A DNA stretch of 64,000 nt from Collinsella sp. (GCA_019414055.1 DXMV01000021.1:29165-93164), one strand, 5' to 3'. Positions 26,262 to 34,638 are shown, counted from the first letter of the stretch. Notes: a model not told the origin generated them from the letters alone. Numbers and translations are program-made.

Positions 26262-27880
26262 TGACCGACGTGCGCGAGGCTGCACAGAGCCTCATCGAAT
26301 ATGCCATCCACCGATCGATGATCGGACAGGACGATCGCATCTGGGCATACAACACTATTTTGGAGTGCATCGGCGCCACGGGCCCCGCGCTCGACATGGC
26401 TTGGGCGCTCAAGACCGAGAAGATTTCGCTCTTGCACCCCGATACGCTCCCCGACTTTGACCTGGAGGGCACGCTTGCCGCGCTTTCCGAGGCCGCCGTT
26501 ACCAACGGTGCCGCCGAGGACACGGCGTCGGGCCGCGACCGCATCGCCATGCACATCATGGGCGTACTCATGCCGAGGCCTTCGGTTGTAAACGAGGAGT
26601 TCAACGGACGTATGGGCGTCAACGAGCCCCGCGCCGCGACCGACTGGTTCTACGGCCTGTGCTGCGACGCCGGCTACGTGCGCCGTGCCGCCATCGCGCG
26701 CAACATCAAATGGAGCACCCCCACCAACTGGGGCGATCTTGAGATCACCATCAACCTCTCCAAGCCTGAGAAGGACCCACGCGATATCGCCGCGGCTGGT
26801 GCCGCAAAGAACACGGGCGAGAAGTATCCCGCCTGCCAGCTCTGCATCGAAAACGAGGGCTATCCCGGACGCTCCGCCGCAGCCGACGGCGGCGCTCACC
26901 CCGCTCGCCAGAACCTGCGCATTATCCCCATCCAGCTCAACGGCGAGCGCTGGGGTTTCCAGTACAGCCCGTACGCGTACTTTAACGAGCATTGCATTGC
27001 CATGAGCTCCGAGCATCGTCCGATGCACGTCGACCGCAAGGGCCTGACCTGCCTGCTCGACTTTGTGGACCTGTTCCCGCATTACTTCATCGGCTCCAAC
27101 GCCGACCTGCCTATCGTGGGCGGCTCGATCTTGTCGCACGACCACTTCCAGGGCGGCGCGCACGAGTTCCCCATGATGCATGCCGCCGAGGTCTCGCAGT
27201 TTAGCGTGCCCGGTTTTGACCAGGTCACTGGCACTGTGCTGCAGTGGCCGCTCTCGGTGCTGCGCCTGCGCTCGCATGACCGCGCTCAGCTGCTCGACGC
27301 TGCCGAGAAGATTATCCTCGCCTGGCGCGAGTGGACCGACGAGTCTGTGGGCGTTATCGCGCACACGGCCGACGGCGTAGCGCACAACACCGTGACGCCC
27401 GTCATCCGCCGCGTCGACTCCCGCGGCAACGCCGGCGGCGAGATTTACGAGGCCTACCTGGCGCTTCGCTGCAACATCACGACCGACGAGCATCCGCTGG
27501 GCGTTTTCCACCCGCATGCCGAGTACCATCACATTAAGAAGGAGAACATCGGCCTGATCGAGGTCATGGGCCTGGCCATTCTGCCGCCGCGCTTGGTTCC
27601 CGAGCTCGGCGCTGTCCGCGAGCACCTGCTGGCGGCCAAGACCGATGCCAGCTACGATCTCGCCGGTGCGCTCGAGGGCGATGATCTTTGCCGCAGCCAC
27701 GCTGCATGGGCCGAGGACGTTTTTGCCCGCCGCGCCGACGAGCTTACGGCCGACAACGCCATCGATATCCTGCACGAGGAGGTCGGCGTGGTGTTTGGCC
27801 ACGTACTCGACAACGCCGGCGTCTTTAAGTGGGACGAAGCCGGCCGCGCCGCCCAGCAGCGCTTTATCGACTCGCTGTAG
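26252..27880 (+). CDS. galT: UDP-glucose--hexose-1-phosphate uridylyltransferase, GalT class 2
   Basis: 542 aa, the long form found in Firmicutes and relatives rather than the 350-aa E. coli type. Motifs INLSKPEKDPRDIA, YPACQLCIENEGY, SEHRPMHVDRK, NADLPIVGGSILSHDHFQGG (active-site region) and HPHAEYHHIKKENIGLIEVMG are visible. It exchanges UMP between UDP-glucose and galactose-1-phosphate. No galE is in the window. Confidence 0.95.
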   Translation: MAVMTDVREAAQSLIEYAIHRSMIGQDDRIWAYNTILECIGATGPALDMAWALKTEKISLLHPDTLPDFDLEGTLAALSEAAVTNGAAEDTASGRDRIAMHIMGVLMPRPSVVNEEFNGRMGVNEPRAATDWFYGLCCDAGYVRRAAIARNIKWSTPTNWGDLEITINLSKPEKDPRDIAAAGAAKNTGEKYPACQLCIENEGYPGRSAAADGGAHPARQNLRIIPIQLNGERWGFQYSPYAYFNEHCIAMSSEHRPMHVDRKGLTCLLDFVDLFPHYFIGSNADLPIVGGSILSHDHFQGGAHEFPMMHAAEVSQFSVPGFDQVTGTVLQWPLSVLRLRSHDRAQLLDAAEKIILAWREWTDESVGVIAHTADGVAHNTVTPVIRRVDSRGNAGGEIYEAYLALRCNITTDEHPLGVFHPHAEYHHIKKENIGLIEVMGLAILPPRLVPELGAVREHLLAAKTDASYDLAGALEGDDLCRSHAAWAEDVFARRADELTADNAIDILHEEVGVVFGHVLDNAGVFKWDEAGRAAQQRFIDSL

Positions 27881-27930
27881 CATACGAGTTCGAGTCTCAT
27901 CAGCGGCCACGACACAACCGCCCACACGAC

Positions 27931-27973
27931 AACGGCGCCCGCCGGCAACATCGCCGACGGGCGCCGTTTTATT
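27931..27973 (+). terminator. terminator of galKT
   Basis: AACGGCGCCCGCCGGC / GCCGACGGGCGCCGTT followed by TTATT. Confidence 0.85.
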
Positions 27974-27976
27974 GGC

Positions 27977-28032
27977 TAGTCATTGGGGACGTTCTTAAAC
28001 GACTAGTCAAACAAGAACGTCCCCAATGACTA
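27977..28032. repeat. 56-bp palindromic repeat, family B, copy 2
   Basis: Arms TAGTCATTGGGGACGTTCTT and the exact complement, same 16-nt loop as copy 1 at 5085. Again next to a family H element. Confidence 0.85.
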
Positions 28033-28040
28033 CTTGCGAC

Positions 28041-28212
28041 CAAGACATCGGCGTTGCCTTGGCATTGTCAGCGAAAACGCCCCTAAGCGAGCAAGGTGAC
28101 GTGAAAGAGGAGGGCATTGACCTTCTGGTCATGCCCGACGATTGAACGTCAGATTGCCGCTTAGGGGCGTTTGCAGCGTCGAGCCGTTACGGCGTTTGAT
28201 AAAACGCCGTAA
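28041..28212. ncRNA. structured 3' element, family H, copy 2 (after lacC)
   Basis: Outer stem 28075-28089 / 28158-28172 is a perfect 15 bp with a sequence unrelated to copy 1. Then GCAA / TTGC, helix TGACGT / ACGTCA (28097 / 28146), inner stem GGGCAT / ATGCCC (28112 / 28131), a one-base bulge and GACC-TTCT-GGTC. The linker GCAGCGTCGAGCCGTTA is identical to copy 1 and a hairpin GGCGTTT-gata-AAACGCC abuts the lacC stop. Confidence 0.6.
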
Positions 28213-28214
28213 CC

Positions 28215-29150
28215 CTACAGTTCAGTCACGACAACGTTGTTGAAGATCTCGTCCCAGCGATCCATGACCAGGTGGCCGGTCTTGGGATCCATGGCGTTGA
28301 GCTTGCCGCAGGTATTGGCGGTCTTGAGCACCGTGACGTCGTCGGCACCAGCAGCAATGGCATGCGCAAAGCCGGCGATGGTCGAGTCACCGGAACCCGT
28401 CGCGTTCACGGCGGCAATCGCGGGCGTCTTGGCACGGAACGCGCGACCCTCATGGAAGCCCACCGAACCGGCAGCACCCATCGAAACGACAACCCAGGGA
28501 ATACCGGCAAAGCGGCCATCGGCGGCAAGCGCCTCGCGCAGGGCATCGACATCATCGGTCGTAAAGGACGTACCCAGCAGGCCGTTAATCTCGGTCAGGT
28601 TGGGTTTTACGAGCTCAGGCTTAGCGTCGGACTCCAGCGCGGCTTCCAGCGATGCGCCCGAGGTATCAAGCAGCACCTTGGCGCCCGCCTCCTCGGCAAT
28701 CTTGACGAGCTCGGCATAGTAGCCGGCATCGACGCCACGCGGCAGCGAGCCCGAAAGCGTCACAACGTCCGCCTTCGCCGCAAGCTCGGCGAACTTGGCC
28801 GTAAAGGCCTCGAGCTCTGCCGGGGCGATCTGCGGGCCGCTCTCCAGCAGCTCGGTCTGATTGCCCTCGTGCAGAATATTCAGGCAAATGCGCGTCTCAC
28901 CGGCGATGGGCACAAAGTCGTTCTTGACGCCGTCGGCATCCATAAGCTCGGCCATATAGGCACCCATGTGGCCGCCGAGCAGGCCGGTCGCGAGCACGTC
29001 GTCGCCCAACTGCAACAGCACACGGCTCACGTTGAGGCCCTTACCGCCAGCGGTCTTTTCGGGCGTCACACGGTTAACATCGTCGATGATCAGCTTGTCG
29101 AGCTGATAGCGCGTATCAATCGACGGGTTCATGGTAACGGTCAGAATCAT
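28215..29150 (-). CDS. lacC: tagatose-6-phosphate kinase (LacC-type, PfkB family)
   Basis: 311 aa from ATG 29150 (AGGAG 6 nt upstream). PfkB motifs NPSIDTRYQLD, TAGGKGLNVSRVLLQLG and ATGSGDSTIAGFAHA with the catalytic Asp are present. The family includes 1-phosphofructokinase; location after lacA, lacB and lacX supports LacC, which phosphorylates tagatose-6-phosphate at C1. Last gene of the lacABXC group. Confidence 0.85.
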   Translation of the reverse strand: MILTVTMNPSIDTRYQLDKLIIDDVNRVTPEKTAGGKGLNVSRVLLQLGDDVLATGLLGGHMGAYMAELMDADGVKNDFVPIAGETRICLNILHEGNQTELLESGPQIAPAELEAFTAKFAELAAKADVVTLSGSLPRGVDAGYYAELVKIAEEAGAKVLLDTSGASLEAALESDAKPELVKPNLTEINGLLGTSFTTDDVDALREALAADGRFAGIPWVVVSMGAAGSVGFHEGRAFRAKTPAIAAVNATGSGDSTIAGFAHAIAAGADDVTVLKTANTCGKLNAMDPKTGHLVMDRWDEIFNNVVVTEL

Positions 29151-29206
29151 ATTGAACTCCTGTTTCCGGGGCACGACGTGTGCGACCCCAAACATACGAT
29201 AGCTCT

Positions 29207-30088
29207 TTAAAGGATCTCGATCTCAAAACCACGGATGACAGTCTCCCCCGGCTTGGCAACCAGGCAGCCACGCTTGTGCTCCAGAATATCGTCCTCATCG
29301 GAGCAGGTAGACAGGCCGCCCCACGGTTCCACGGCCACAAAGTCGCCCTCGGGCTTGCTCCACACAATCAGGTATGGCATATCGGGAAACGTCAGGCGCA
29401 CGCCCTTGTCCTCGGTTTTCTTGGTCAGCGTAACCACGCGGCTCTCGAGCACGTCAAAGATGGTCTCCGCGAAGTCGAAGAGTTCGTGGGTCAGCGGCAG
29501 GTTCTGGTCGATCATAGGGTTCTTGCTGCGATGCTCGACATCAATCAAGCCCGTCGAGGGAACGGCAGTACAGAGCTCGGCGACCTCACGCTGATCAAAA
29601 CGAAGCTCATAGTCGTCATAGGACTCGCCCTCGTCGAGCGGGCACTTAAAGCCGGGGTGGCCACCCACAAAAAACGGCATGTCCTCGGTGCCCTCATTGG
29701 TCACCTCGTACGACACGGCCACCTTTTCTGAATCGATCGTGTAACGAGCAACAATCTTAAACGGATACGGATACTGCTCGAGCAGCTCGACGTGGTCGGC
29801 AGAGCTTAGGCTCAGCGCAACCATGTTGTCGCCCTGCTCCTCGAGCTTCCACTCCTGCTTGCGGGCAAAGCCGTGGCGGGCAAGCTTGACCTCGCGGCCG
29901 CCCATGGTCATCGCGCGGCCGTTACGAAGGCCACCGCAGATCGGGAAGCAAATGGGCGCCTGGCCCGACCAGACCGAAGGATCGCCCTGCCACAGGTACT
30001 CGCGGCCGTTAGCTTTAATCGAAGTGAACGATCCGCCAGCCGTGCTCAGCGCCACACGAATAGAACCGTTATCAAGAATAAACTCCAT
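29207..30088 (-). CDS. lacX: LacX-like aldose 1-epimerase family protein
   Basis: 293 aa from ATG 30088 (GGGAAGG upstream). Galactose-mutarotase-like fold: ICGGLRNGRAM, LARHGFARKQEW, FFVGGHPGFKCPL (His), VEPWGGLSTC. LacX of lactococcal lac operons is the nearest named family; its exact sugar substrate is not established. Sits between lacB and lacC, separated from lacB by 375 nt holding a family H element. Confidence 0.8.
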   Translation of the reverse strand: MEFILDNGSIRVALSTAGGSFTSIKANGREYLWQGDPSVWSGQAPICFPICGGLRNGRAMTMGGREVKLARHGFARKQEWKLEEQGDNMVALSLSSADHVELLEQYPYPFKIVARYTIDSEKVAVSYEVTNEGTEDMPFFVGGHPGFKCPLDEGESYDDYELRFDQREVAELCTAVPSTGLIDVEHRSKNPMIDQNLPLTHELFDFAETIFDVLESRVVTLTKKTEDKGVRLTFPDMPYLIVWSKPEGDFVAVEPWGGLSTCSDEDDILEHKRGCLVAKPGETVIRGFEIEIL

Positions 30089-30305
30089 AGGAGCCTTCCC
30101 TTTCTTACGACAGCCCGCCAAGTCAATAGGGCTGATAGAAAACCGGCCCGCGCCCCCTCACAGAAACGCGAGCCGTCAATTGAAAAGCTGCAGAATGCCG
30201 GGTACCGCCAAAACGAAGCGCACAAGCTCAGCAAGCAAACGTGTTATCGGAGCAACTTGCCATACCAGAACGCTTCGCAACAACAGCGGTAACCCCACAG
30301 GTCAC

Positions 30306-30458
30306 TCAGACATCAGCGAGAAGCCAGCTGGCGAGGCAAGGTGCCGTGAAGCGAGACGGCATTGACCTTCTGGTCATGCCGTCGAAGCTGAGCGGCAGAT
30401 TGCCCGCCAGATGGCTTCGCAGCGTCGACCGGTCCGGCGTTTGTTAAAACGCCGGAAC
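30306..30458. ncRNA. structured 3' element, family H, copy 3 (after lacB)
   Basis: Outer stem 30320-30333 / 30405-30418 (13 of 14 pairs), GGCAA / TTGCC, helix TGCCGT / GCGGCA (30342 / 30392), inner stem GACGGCAT / ATGCCGTC (30355 / 30376), a one-base bulge and GACC-TTCT-GGTC. Linker GCAGCGTCGACCGG, then hairpin CCGGCGTTT-gtta-AAACGCCGG close to the lacB stop. This copy lies inside a unidirectional gene group, not in a convergent gap. The 217 nt between it and lacX show no gene. Confidence 0.6.
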
Positions 30459-30462
30459 CCCC

Positions 30463-30987
30463 TTAGTCGTGGTATTCGCCGCGGTCCCACTTCTCGAGGA
30501 ACTCGTCAAAGAAGTGCGGGTCAGCCTGAGCCTCGGCGTCGGCCTTGTTGCAGGCGTCGATCTTGGCGATCAGGGCATCGTGCTCGGGGGTCTTCTCGTA
30601 GGGCTCCTCCAGGAAGGCAAGCATGATGTCGGCCATCAGGAACTCGCCGGTGATCTTGCCGCCAAAGCCCACGATGTTGGCGTTGAGCTCGCGACGGGCA
30701 TACAGGGCAGAGGTCATGTCGCGAACCAGGGCGCAGCGAGCGCCGGGGACCTTGTTGACGGCGTTGGTAATGCCGATGCCGGTGCCGCACAGGGCCACGC
30801 CAAAGTCGGCCTTGCCGCTGGCAACGGCCTCGCCCACGGCCTTACCGTAGATGGGATAGTGCGTACGGGTGTGGCTGTAGGTGCCGCAGTCGAGCACCTT
30901 GTAGCCAGCCTGCTCCAGGCGGTCGGCCAGATAGATCTTCTCGTCCGTAACGATATGGTCGCAACCGATTGCGATGGTCTTCTTCAT
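30463..30987 (-). CDS. lacB: galactose-6-phosphate isomerase subunit LacB
   Basis: 174 aa. RpiB/LacAB fold with IAIGCDHIVTDEK, THYPIYGKAVGEAV, CGTGIGITNAVNKVPG and C-terminal DPHFFDEFLEKWDRGEYHD, the last essentially as in streptococcal LacB. With LacA it isomerises galactose-6-phosphate to tagatose-6-phosphate. AAAGGA lies 8 nt before the ATG. Confidence 0.95.
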   Translation of the reverse strand: MKKTIAIGCDHIVTDEKIYLADRLEQAGYKVLDCGTYSHTRTHYPIYGKAVGEAVASGKADFGVALCGTGIGITNAVNKVPGARCALVRDMTSALYARRELNANIVGFGGKITGEFLMADIMLAFLEEPYEKTPEHDALIAKIDACNKADAEAQADPHFFDEFLEKWDRGEYHD

Positions 30988-31050
30988 CAGAACGTCCTTT
31001 CGTCTGAATTCACAAGTTGAGGTAGAAGTTCGAGTTCTCGGTGGCTCTCG

Positions 31051-31479
31051 TTAGGCCATCTTGTTGAGCATGTCGACACGGATCTGGTGACGGCCGCCGG
31101 CATACTGGGCGCGCAGGAACTCGCGGGCGATCTTCTTGGCGACCTCGGTGCCCACAACGCCCGGGCCCATGGTGACCATGCGCGAGCCGTTGTGCTCGCG
31201 GGTCATGTAGGCGGAGCGCTCGTCAGAAATGTTGGCGACGACCATGCCCTTGATCTTGACGGCGGCCATATAGGAGCCGACGCCGTACTTATCGAATGCG
31301 AAGCCCTGGGAATCCTTGTGCTCCAGCAGGTCCTTGGCAACGGCGGTCGCGGAATCGACAAAGTCCGCGGCAGGGGTCTCGGAATAGTCGACGACCTCGT
31401 GACCGTCGGCGATGAGCATCTCCTTGATGGACTCCTTCATCGACATACCGTCGGCATCGGAAGCGATTACAACCCTCAT
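31051..31479 (-). CDS. lacA: galactose-6-phosphate isomerase subunit LacA
   Basis: 142 aa. DKYGVGSYMAAVKIKGMV, SDERSAYMTREHN and GGRHQIRVDMLNKM match LacA. AAGGAGGATGTC precedes the ATG. First gene of the lacABXC group; the 300 bp upstream hold several dyads and a 21-bp direct repeat listed separately. Confidence 0.95.
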   Translation of the reverse strand: MRVVIASDADGMSMKESIKEMLIADGHEVVDYSETPAADFVDSATAVAKDLLEHKDSQGFAFDKYGVGSYMAAVKIKGMVVANISDERSAYMTREHNGSRMVTMGPGVVGTEVAKKIAREFLRAQYAGGRHQIRVDMLNKMA

Positions 31480-31629
31480 GACATCCTCCTTGAGAGATAC
31501 GCAGGTGCGTAGTTTCTGTTTGGAAGTGTTGAATCGCGTTCAGGTCCGGGCATCTGAATGTGCGGTTCTTCACTGTTCATGTTTATTTGAACACATTCGA
31601 ACAGCGACTGCAACCATTATTTGTTTATC

Positions 31630-31649
31630 TTTGTTCTTTTTTGAACAAA
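31630..31649. promoter_or_regulatory. putative LacR operator upstream of lacA
   Basis: TTTGTTC-TTTTTT-GAACAAA is a perfect 7-bp dyad. TGTTCTTTTTTG recurs on the minus strand near 33509 before the EIIA gene. A further dyad TGTTCA / TGAACA is at about 31577-31596. Confidence 0.45.
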
Positions 31650-31650
31650 T

Positions 31651-31681
31651 ACCGTTCACGGATGATTGGCGACCGTTTGAG
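31651..31681. promoter_or_regulatory. 21-bp-spaced direct repeat (sugar-promoter motif), lacA copy
   Basis: ACCGTTCACGG at 31651 and ACCGTTTGA at 31672, with GGCG before the second. Confidence 0.5.
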
Positions 31682-31716
31682 CCCGGCGCAGACGTAGCGA
31701 CCATGTGTTCAGCAAA

Positions 31717-31753
31717 CAAAAGGGCGGCCGAGAACGTGTCTCGGCCGCCCTTC
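31717..31753 (-). terminator. terminator of the membrane-protein gene
   Basis: Minus strand AAGGGCGGCCGAGA / TCTCGGCCGCCCTT followed by TTG, 30 nt after the stop. Confidence 0.8.
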
Positions 31754-31786
31754 TTACGGTTGATCTTCCAAAGATCGCTTTGCCGC

Positions 31787-32818
31787 CTACTCAGACTGCC
31801 CGCTCTTCTTGGCATGTTTGGACGGAGCGCTCAGAAAACGGCCCGTCAAATAGTTCGCCGGGCCAGAGATATCGATCCCCAGCAGCACGTGTCCTAGCCA
31901 TAGGAACGCCACGAGCACCAGTAGAGGAATCACACACGAGGTCACGATCATCACGATGACGCCTTCGATGAGGTCGGTCACCTGTTGCACAATCTCATCG
32001 GTCATCTGCTTGGCACCGCTGGTTACCGACGTAACCAGGCTCGAGGCCCCGTCAGTCAACTGCTCGAGCACGTTTTTGGACTCCGTGGACTCGGCCTTTT
32101 TCTTGTTCGATTTTGAGCTGGTCTCGCCTGACTTGTCCGTGGTATCGGTCTTTTCCGCAGCGTCCGCTGCCTTTTGCTCAGCTTGCTCAATACTTACGCG
32201 ATACGTTTCATCGACCTTTTGCGATACCCATACGCTCGCGGGCACAAGCGCCATGCCGATCACGGCAACCACCAGCACGCGCGTCGCCACACGGCGCAGG
32301 ACAGCGCTCGTGCTCCAGCGCCCATGAACGCCAAGCGACACCGCAAAGAGCACCAACGCAAACGGGATTAAGATGCCCAAGCCAACCGACCACAAAATCG
32401 TGAGCAAATATTTCTCGAGGTAGAGCACGGCGAGCACGATGCCCAGGTTACCCGAAAGCTGCGCGAGCTGCTCGGCGACCGGCGTTCCCGTATCACCAGG
32501 CAGCGCGGTAATGCCCGCAGACAGCGCCACGCACGAGGTCGTGAGCGCCAGTACGTTACCTTTCTTTTGATCGATGACCTCGATGGTGGAGTCCCAAGTC
32601 TTGGTATCGGCAAAATGCGGGCGCGCGACAAAGCCCGAAAGGAGCGCCAGCACCACGAGCGCGATAATCAAGCCGATCTGTAGCTTTTTGTTTGCGCACA
32701 CGACATCGGACAAGCTGGGCTGCAGCTCGGTTACCGTCGTGTGCTCGGTTATCTGGACAGGACGCCCATGAGCCATCTCGTGCGCGTCTCTTTTTTGTAT
32801 TGACCCGTTATCCGGCAT
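31787..32818 (-). CDS. hypothetical multi-pass membrane protein
   Basis: 343 aa; AGGAGGT lies 6 nt before the ATG. Hydrophobic segments at about 48-66, 93-110, 122-140, 145-165, 178-200 and 285-312 suggest five or six helices. A soluble stretch (about 200-280) is rich in Lys, Glu, Ser and Thr (EKTDTTDKSGETSSKSNKKK). I do not recognise a family. It is a single-gene unit with its own terminator between lacA and the EIIA gene. Confidence 0.8.
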   Translation of the reverse strand: MPDNGSIQKRDAHEMAHGRPVQITEHTTVTELQPSLSDVVCANKKLQIGLIIALVVLALLSGFVARPHFADTKTWDSTIEVIDQKKGNVLALTTSCVALSAGITALPGDTGTPVAEQLAQLSGNLGIVLAVLYLEKYLLTILWSVGLGILIPFALVLFAVSLGVHGRWSTSAVLRRVATRVLVVAVIGMALVPASVWVSQKVDETYRVSIEQAEQKAADAAEKTDTTDKSGETSSKSNKKKAESTESKNVLEQLTDGASSLVTSVTSGAKQMTDEIVQQVTDLIEGVIVMIVTSCVIPLLVLVAFLWLGHVLLGIDISGPANYLTGRFLSAPSKHAKKSGQSE

Positions 32819-32910
32819 TTGGATACCTCCTCAGTCCGGCGTTTAATGCGAAAGGAAGTATACCCACCGAGCAAAAATCGAACGGGAGGACCAACGGAGC
32901 GCAACAAGAC

Positions 32911-32925
32911 TGTCCCCAATGACTA
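32911..32925 (+). repeat. half copy of palindromic repeat family B
   Basis: TGTCCCCAATGACTA preceded by CAACAAGAC matches loop plus right arm of the copies at 5085 and 27977; the left arm is missing. Confidence 0.5.
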
Positions 32926-32936
32926 TTTCGGGATGA

Positions 32937-33001
32937 GTTGCGGTGGAATAGGGATTGTTTTGCGCCCGCCGGCCCCTATTCAGTCCCTATTTCACCGCAA
33001 C
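32937..33001. repeat. intergenic palindrome (family J)
   Basis: GTTGCGGTGGAATAGGGA (32937-32954) and TCCCTATTTCACCGCAAC (32984-33001) pair at 17 of 18 positions. The 260 bp between the membrane protein and EIIA genes hold only this, a family B half copy and a terminator. Confidence 0.65.
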
Positions 33002-33019
33002 CAAGACAGATGGGATACA

Positions 33020-33054
33020 GAAAAAGCCCTGCCGCAGGTAGCGGCAGGGCTTTT
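33020..33054 (-). terminator. terminator of the EIIA(Lac) gene
   Basis: Minus strand AAAGCCCTGCCGC / GCGGCAGGGCTTTTT followed by CTG. Confidence 0.85.
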
Positions 33055-33080
33055 GGAAGGGGACGAGTTGTGCAGGCTCG

Positions 33081-33419
33081 TTAGGCGAGCTTAGCCTCGA
33101 GTGCGGCGATGCGCTTATAGGCATCGATGGTAAAGCGGGTCTGCTTCTCCAGGATCATGGTGGTCATGAGAGTATCCTGAGCATGGGCCATGATGAAGGT
33201 CATCTCCATCTCGCCGCCGCCGGCCTCCTGCGAAAGCAGCTTGGTCTGCGTGTCGTGGGCACCGATGAGCGCATCGCTGGCATCCTTGTGCAGCTGCTCG
33301 GCCTTCTCAAAATCACCCTCGCGAGCAGCATCGAGCGCTGCAAGCAGATCGGTCTGGGCGTCGCCCGCGTATGCGACAATCTCGAATCCAACCATCGAGA
33401 TTTCTTCTTTGGTTGCCAT
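33081..33419 (-). CDS. lacF: PTS lactose/cellobiose-type EIIA
   Basis: 112 aa, all-helical EIIA(Lac) type: GFEIVAYAGDAQTDLLAALDAAREGDFEKA, and FIMAHAQDTLMT with the phosphorylated His78. It takes phosphate from HPr and passes it to EIIB. It is the only EIIA of this type here and probably serves both EIICB proteins at 34996 and 39922. ATG follows AAAGGA. Confidence 0.93.
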   Translation of the reverse strand: MATKEEISMVGFEIVAYAGDAQTDLLAALDAAREGDFEKAEQLHKDASDALIGAHDTQTKLLSQEAGGGEMEMTFIMAHAQDTLMTTMILEKQTRFTIDAYKRIAALEAKLA

Positions 33420-33506
33420 ATTGCGTTCCTTTCACATATGAACCAATGGAGAGCATCGCGTCCGGGCATACGCGCTGCGTTGTGTATGACAGAGACAGTA
33501 ACATTC

Positions 33507-33573
33507 AAACAAAAAAGAACAGCGCAAAACGTAATTTCGAGCTATGAACGGTCGTTTTTCGCCCGTGAACGGT
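33507..33573. promoter_or_regulatory. EIIA promoter region: LacR-like box and 21-bp-spaced direct repeat
   Basis: On the minus strand, TGTTCTTTTTTG (33509-33520, within 33507-33522) resembles the lacA dyad, and ACCGTTCACGG / ACCGTTCAT units (33573 and 33552 as 5' ends) start 21 bp apart with CG before the second. Confidence 0.5.
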
Positions 33574-33633
33574 TTTTAAACCAATCCGAACATTCTTGAA
33601 CACAATTAGCGGAAACCCAAACGGGACCGCACC

Positions 33634-34638
33634 CTAGCGTACATCGCGCACCGTATCGCCCTTGACGAGCACGCCCGGAAACAGCATGTGCTCCACGCCA
33701 GACTCAACGCCCTCGGCGCCGGCAATCTTGTCGACCGCCCACATGCCGACGCGCTTGTTGTCAAAGCGCACCGTAGTCAGGCGACGATCGGGCACGATAT
33801 CGCCCAAACTATCGTCAACACCCACCACGCTCACGTCCTGGGGCACGCGCTTCCCGCGCGACTCGAGCCCGCGAATGCAGCCGTAGGCCATGGCATCGTT
33901 GGAAGCATAAATGGCTGTGCAGTTCGGATCGTCCGCAAGCACCTGGCCGGCGGCATATCCGCTCTGTGCCGTCCAATCGCCACGGACGAGTCGCGGCGGC
34001 TCAACACCATGCGCGCGCAATGTCTCACGCCAGCCCTCCTCGCGTTGCATGCCCGAAAGCGAGCGCTCGGGGCACGAGATAAAGTGCACGGTCTTGTGCC
34101 CCTGCCCCAGCAAGTACTCGACAACCTGGCGCGAGCAATCGAACTGATCGTTATCAACCGTCGAGCACAGCGGGTGCTCCAGCATGGTAACGAGCACCGT
34201 CTGCATACCGGGCAGCGGCTCAAAGGTGCCAAAGTCCGCCGGCATGCGATTCATGATCACGACCATGCCATCCACCGGCAGTGCGCTCATGCGCGACGAT
34301 GCGCTCTCGAGGGTATACGGATGCCCATCTACTTTCGTGAGGGTAATGGCGTATCCGTGCTTATCGGCGGCGGCAGCAAAGCCCTCCATACGGTCGAGGT
34401 TGCCTGTACCGGTAATGTTGAACATGGCGACGCCGACGGTCTTAAACTTGCCACGGCGCAGCGATCGACCGGCAAAATTGGGGCGATACCCCAGCTCGCG
34501 CATGGCGGCACGCACGCGCTCCTTGGTCTCGGGGCGCACGCTGGGTGAATCGTGCACCGTACGCGAGACTGTCTGCTCCGAGACGCCCGCGAGACGCGCC
34601 ACGTCCTTAACGGAAACCGATTTTTTAACAGCGGCCAT
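33634..34638 (-). CDS. LacI-family regulator of the first lacE-lacG module
   Basis: 334 aa from ATG 34638 (GGAAAG 8 nt upstream). HTH VKDVARLAGVSEQTVSRTVHDSPSVRPETK, hinge PNFAGRSLR and a sensor with AIYASNDAMAYG and VSVVGVDDSLGD. It is a paralogue of the gal regulator at 22523 and of the one at 38636. Divergent from lacE; two LacI-type sites lie between them. Probably a local repressor. Confidence 0.88.
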   Translation of the reverse strand: MAAVKKSVSVKDVARLAGVSEQTVSRTVHDSPSVRPETKERVRAAMRELGYRPNFAGRSLRRGKFKTVGVAMFNITGTGNLDRMEGFAAAADKHGYAITLTKVDGHPYTLESASSRMSALPVDGMVVIMNRMPADFGTFEPLPGMQTVLVTMLEHPLCSTVDNDQFDCSRQVVEYLLGQGHKTVHFISCPERSLSGMQREEGWRETLRAHGVEPPRLVRGDWTAQSGYAAGQVLADDPNCTAIYASNDAMAYGCIRGLESRGKRVPQDVSVVGVDDSLGDIVPDRRLTTVRFDNKRVGMWAVDKIAGAEGVESGVEHMLFPGVLVKGDTVRDVR

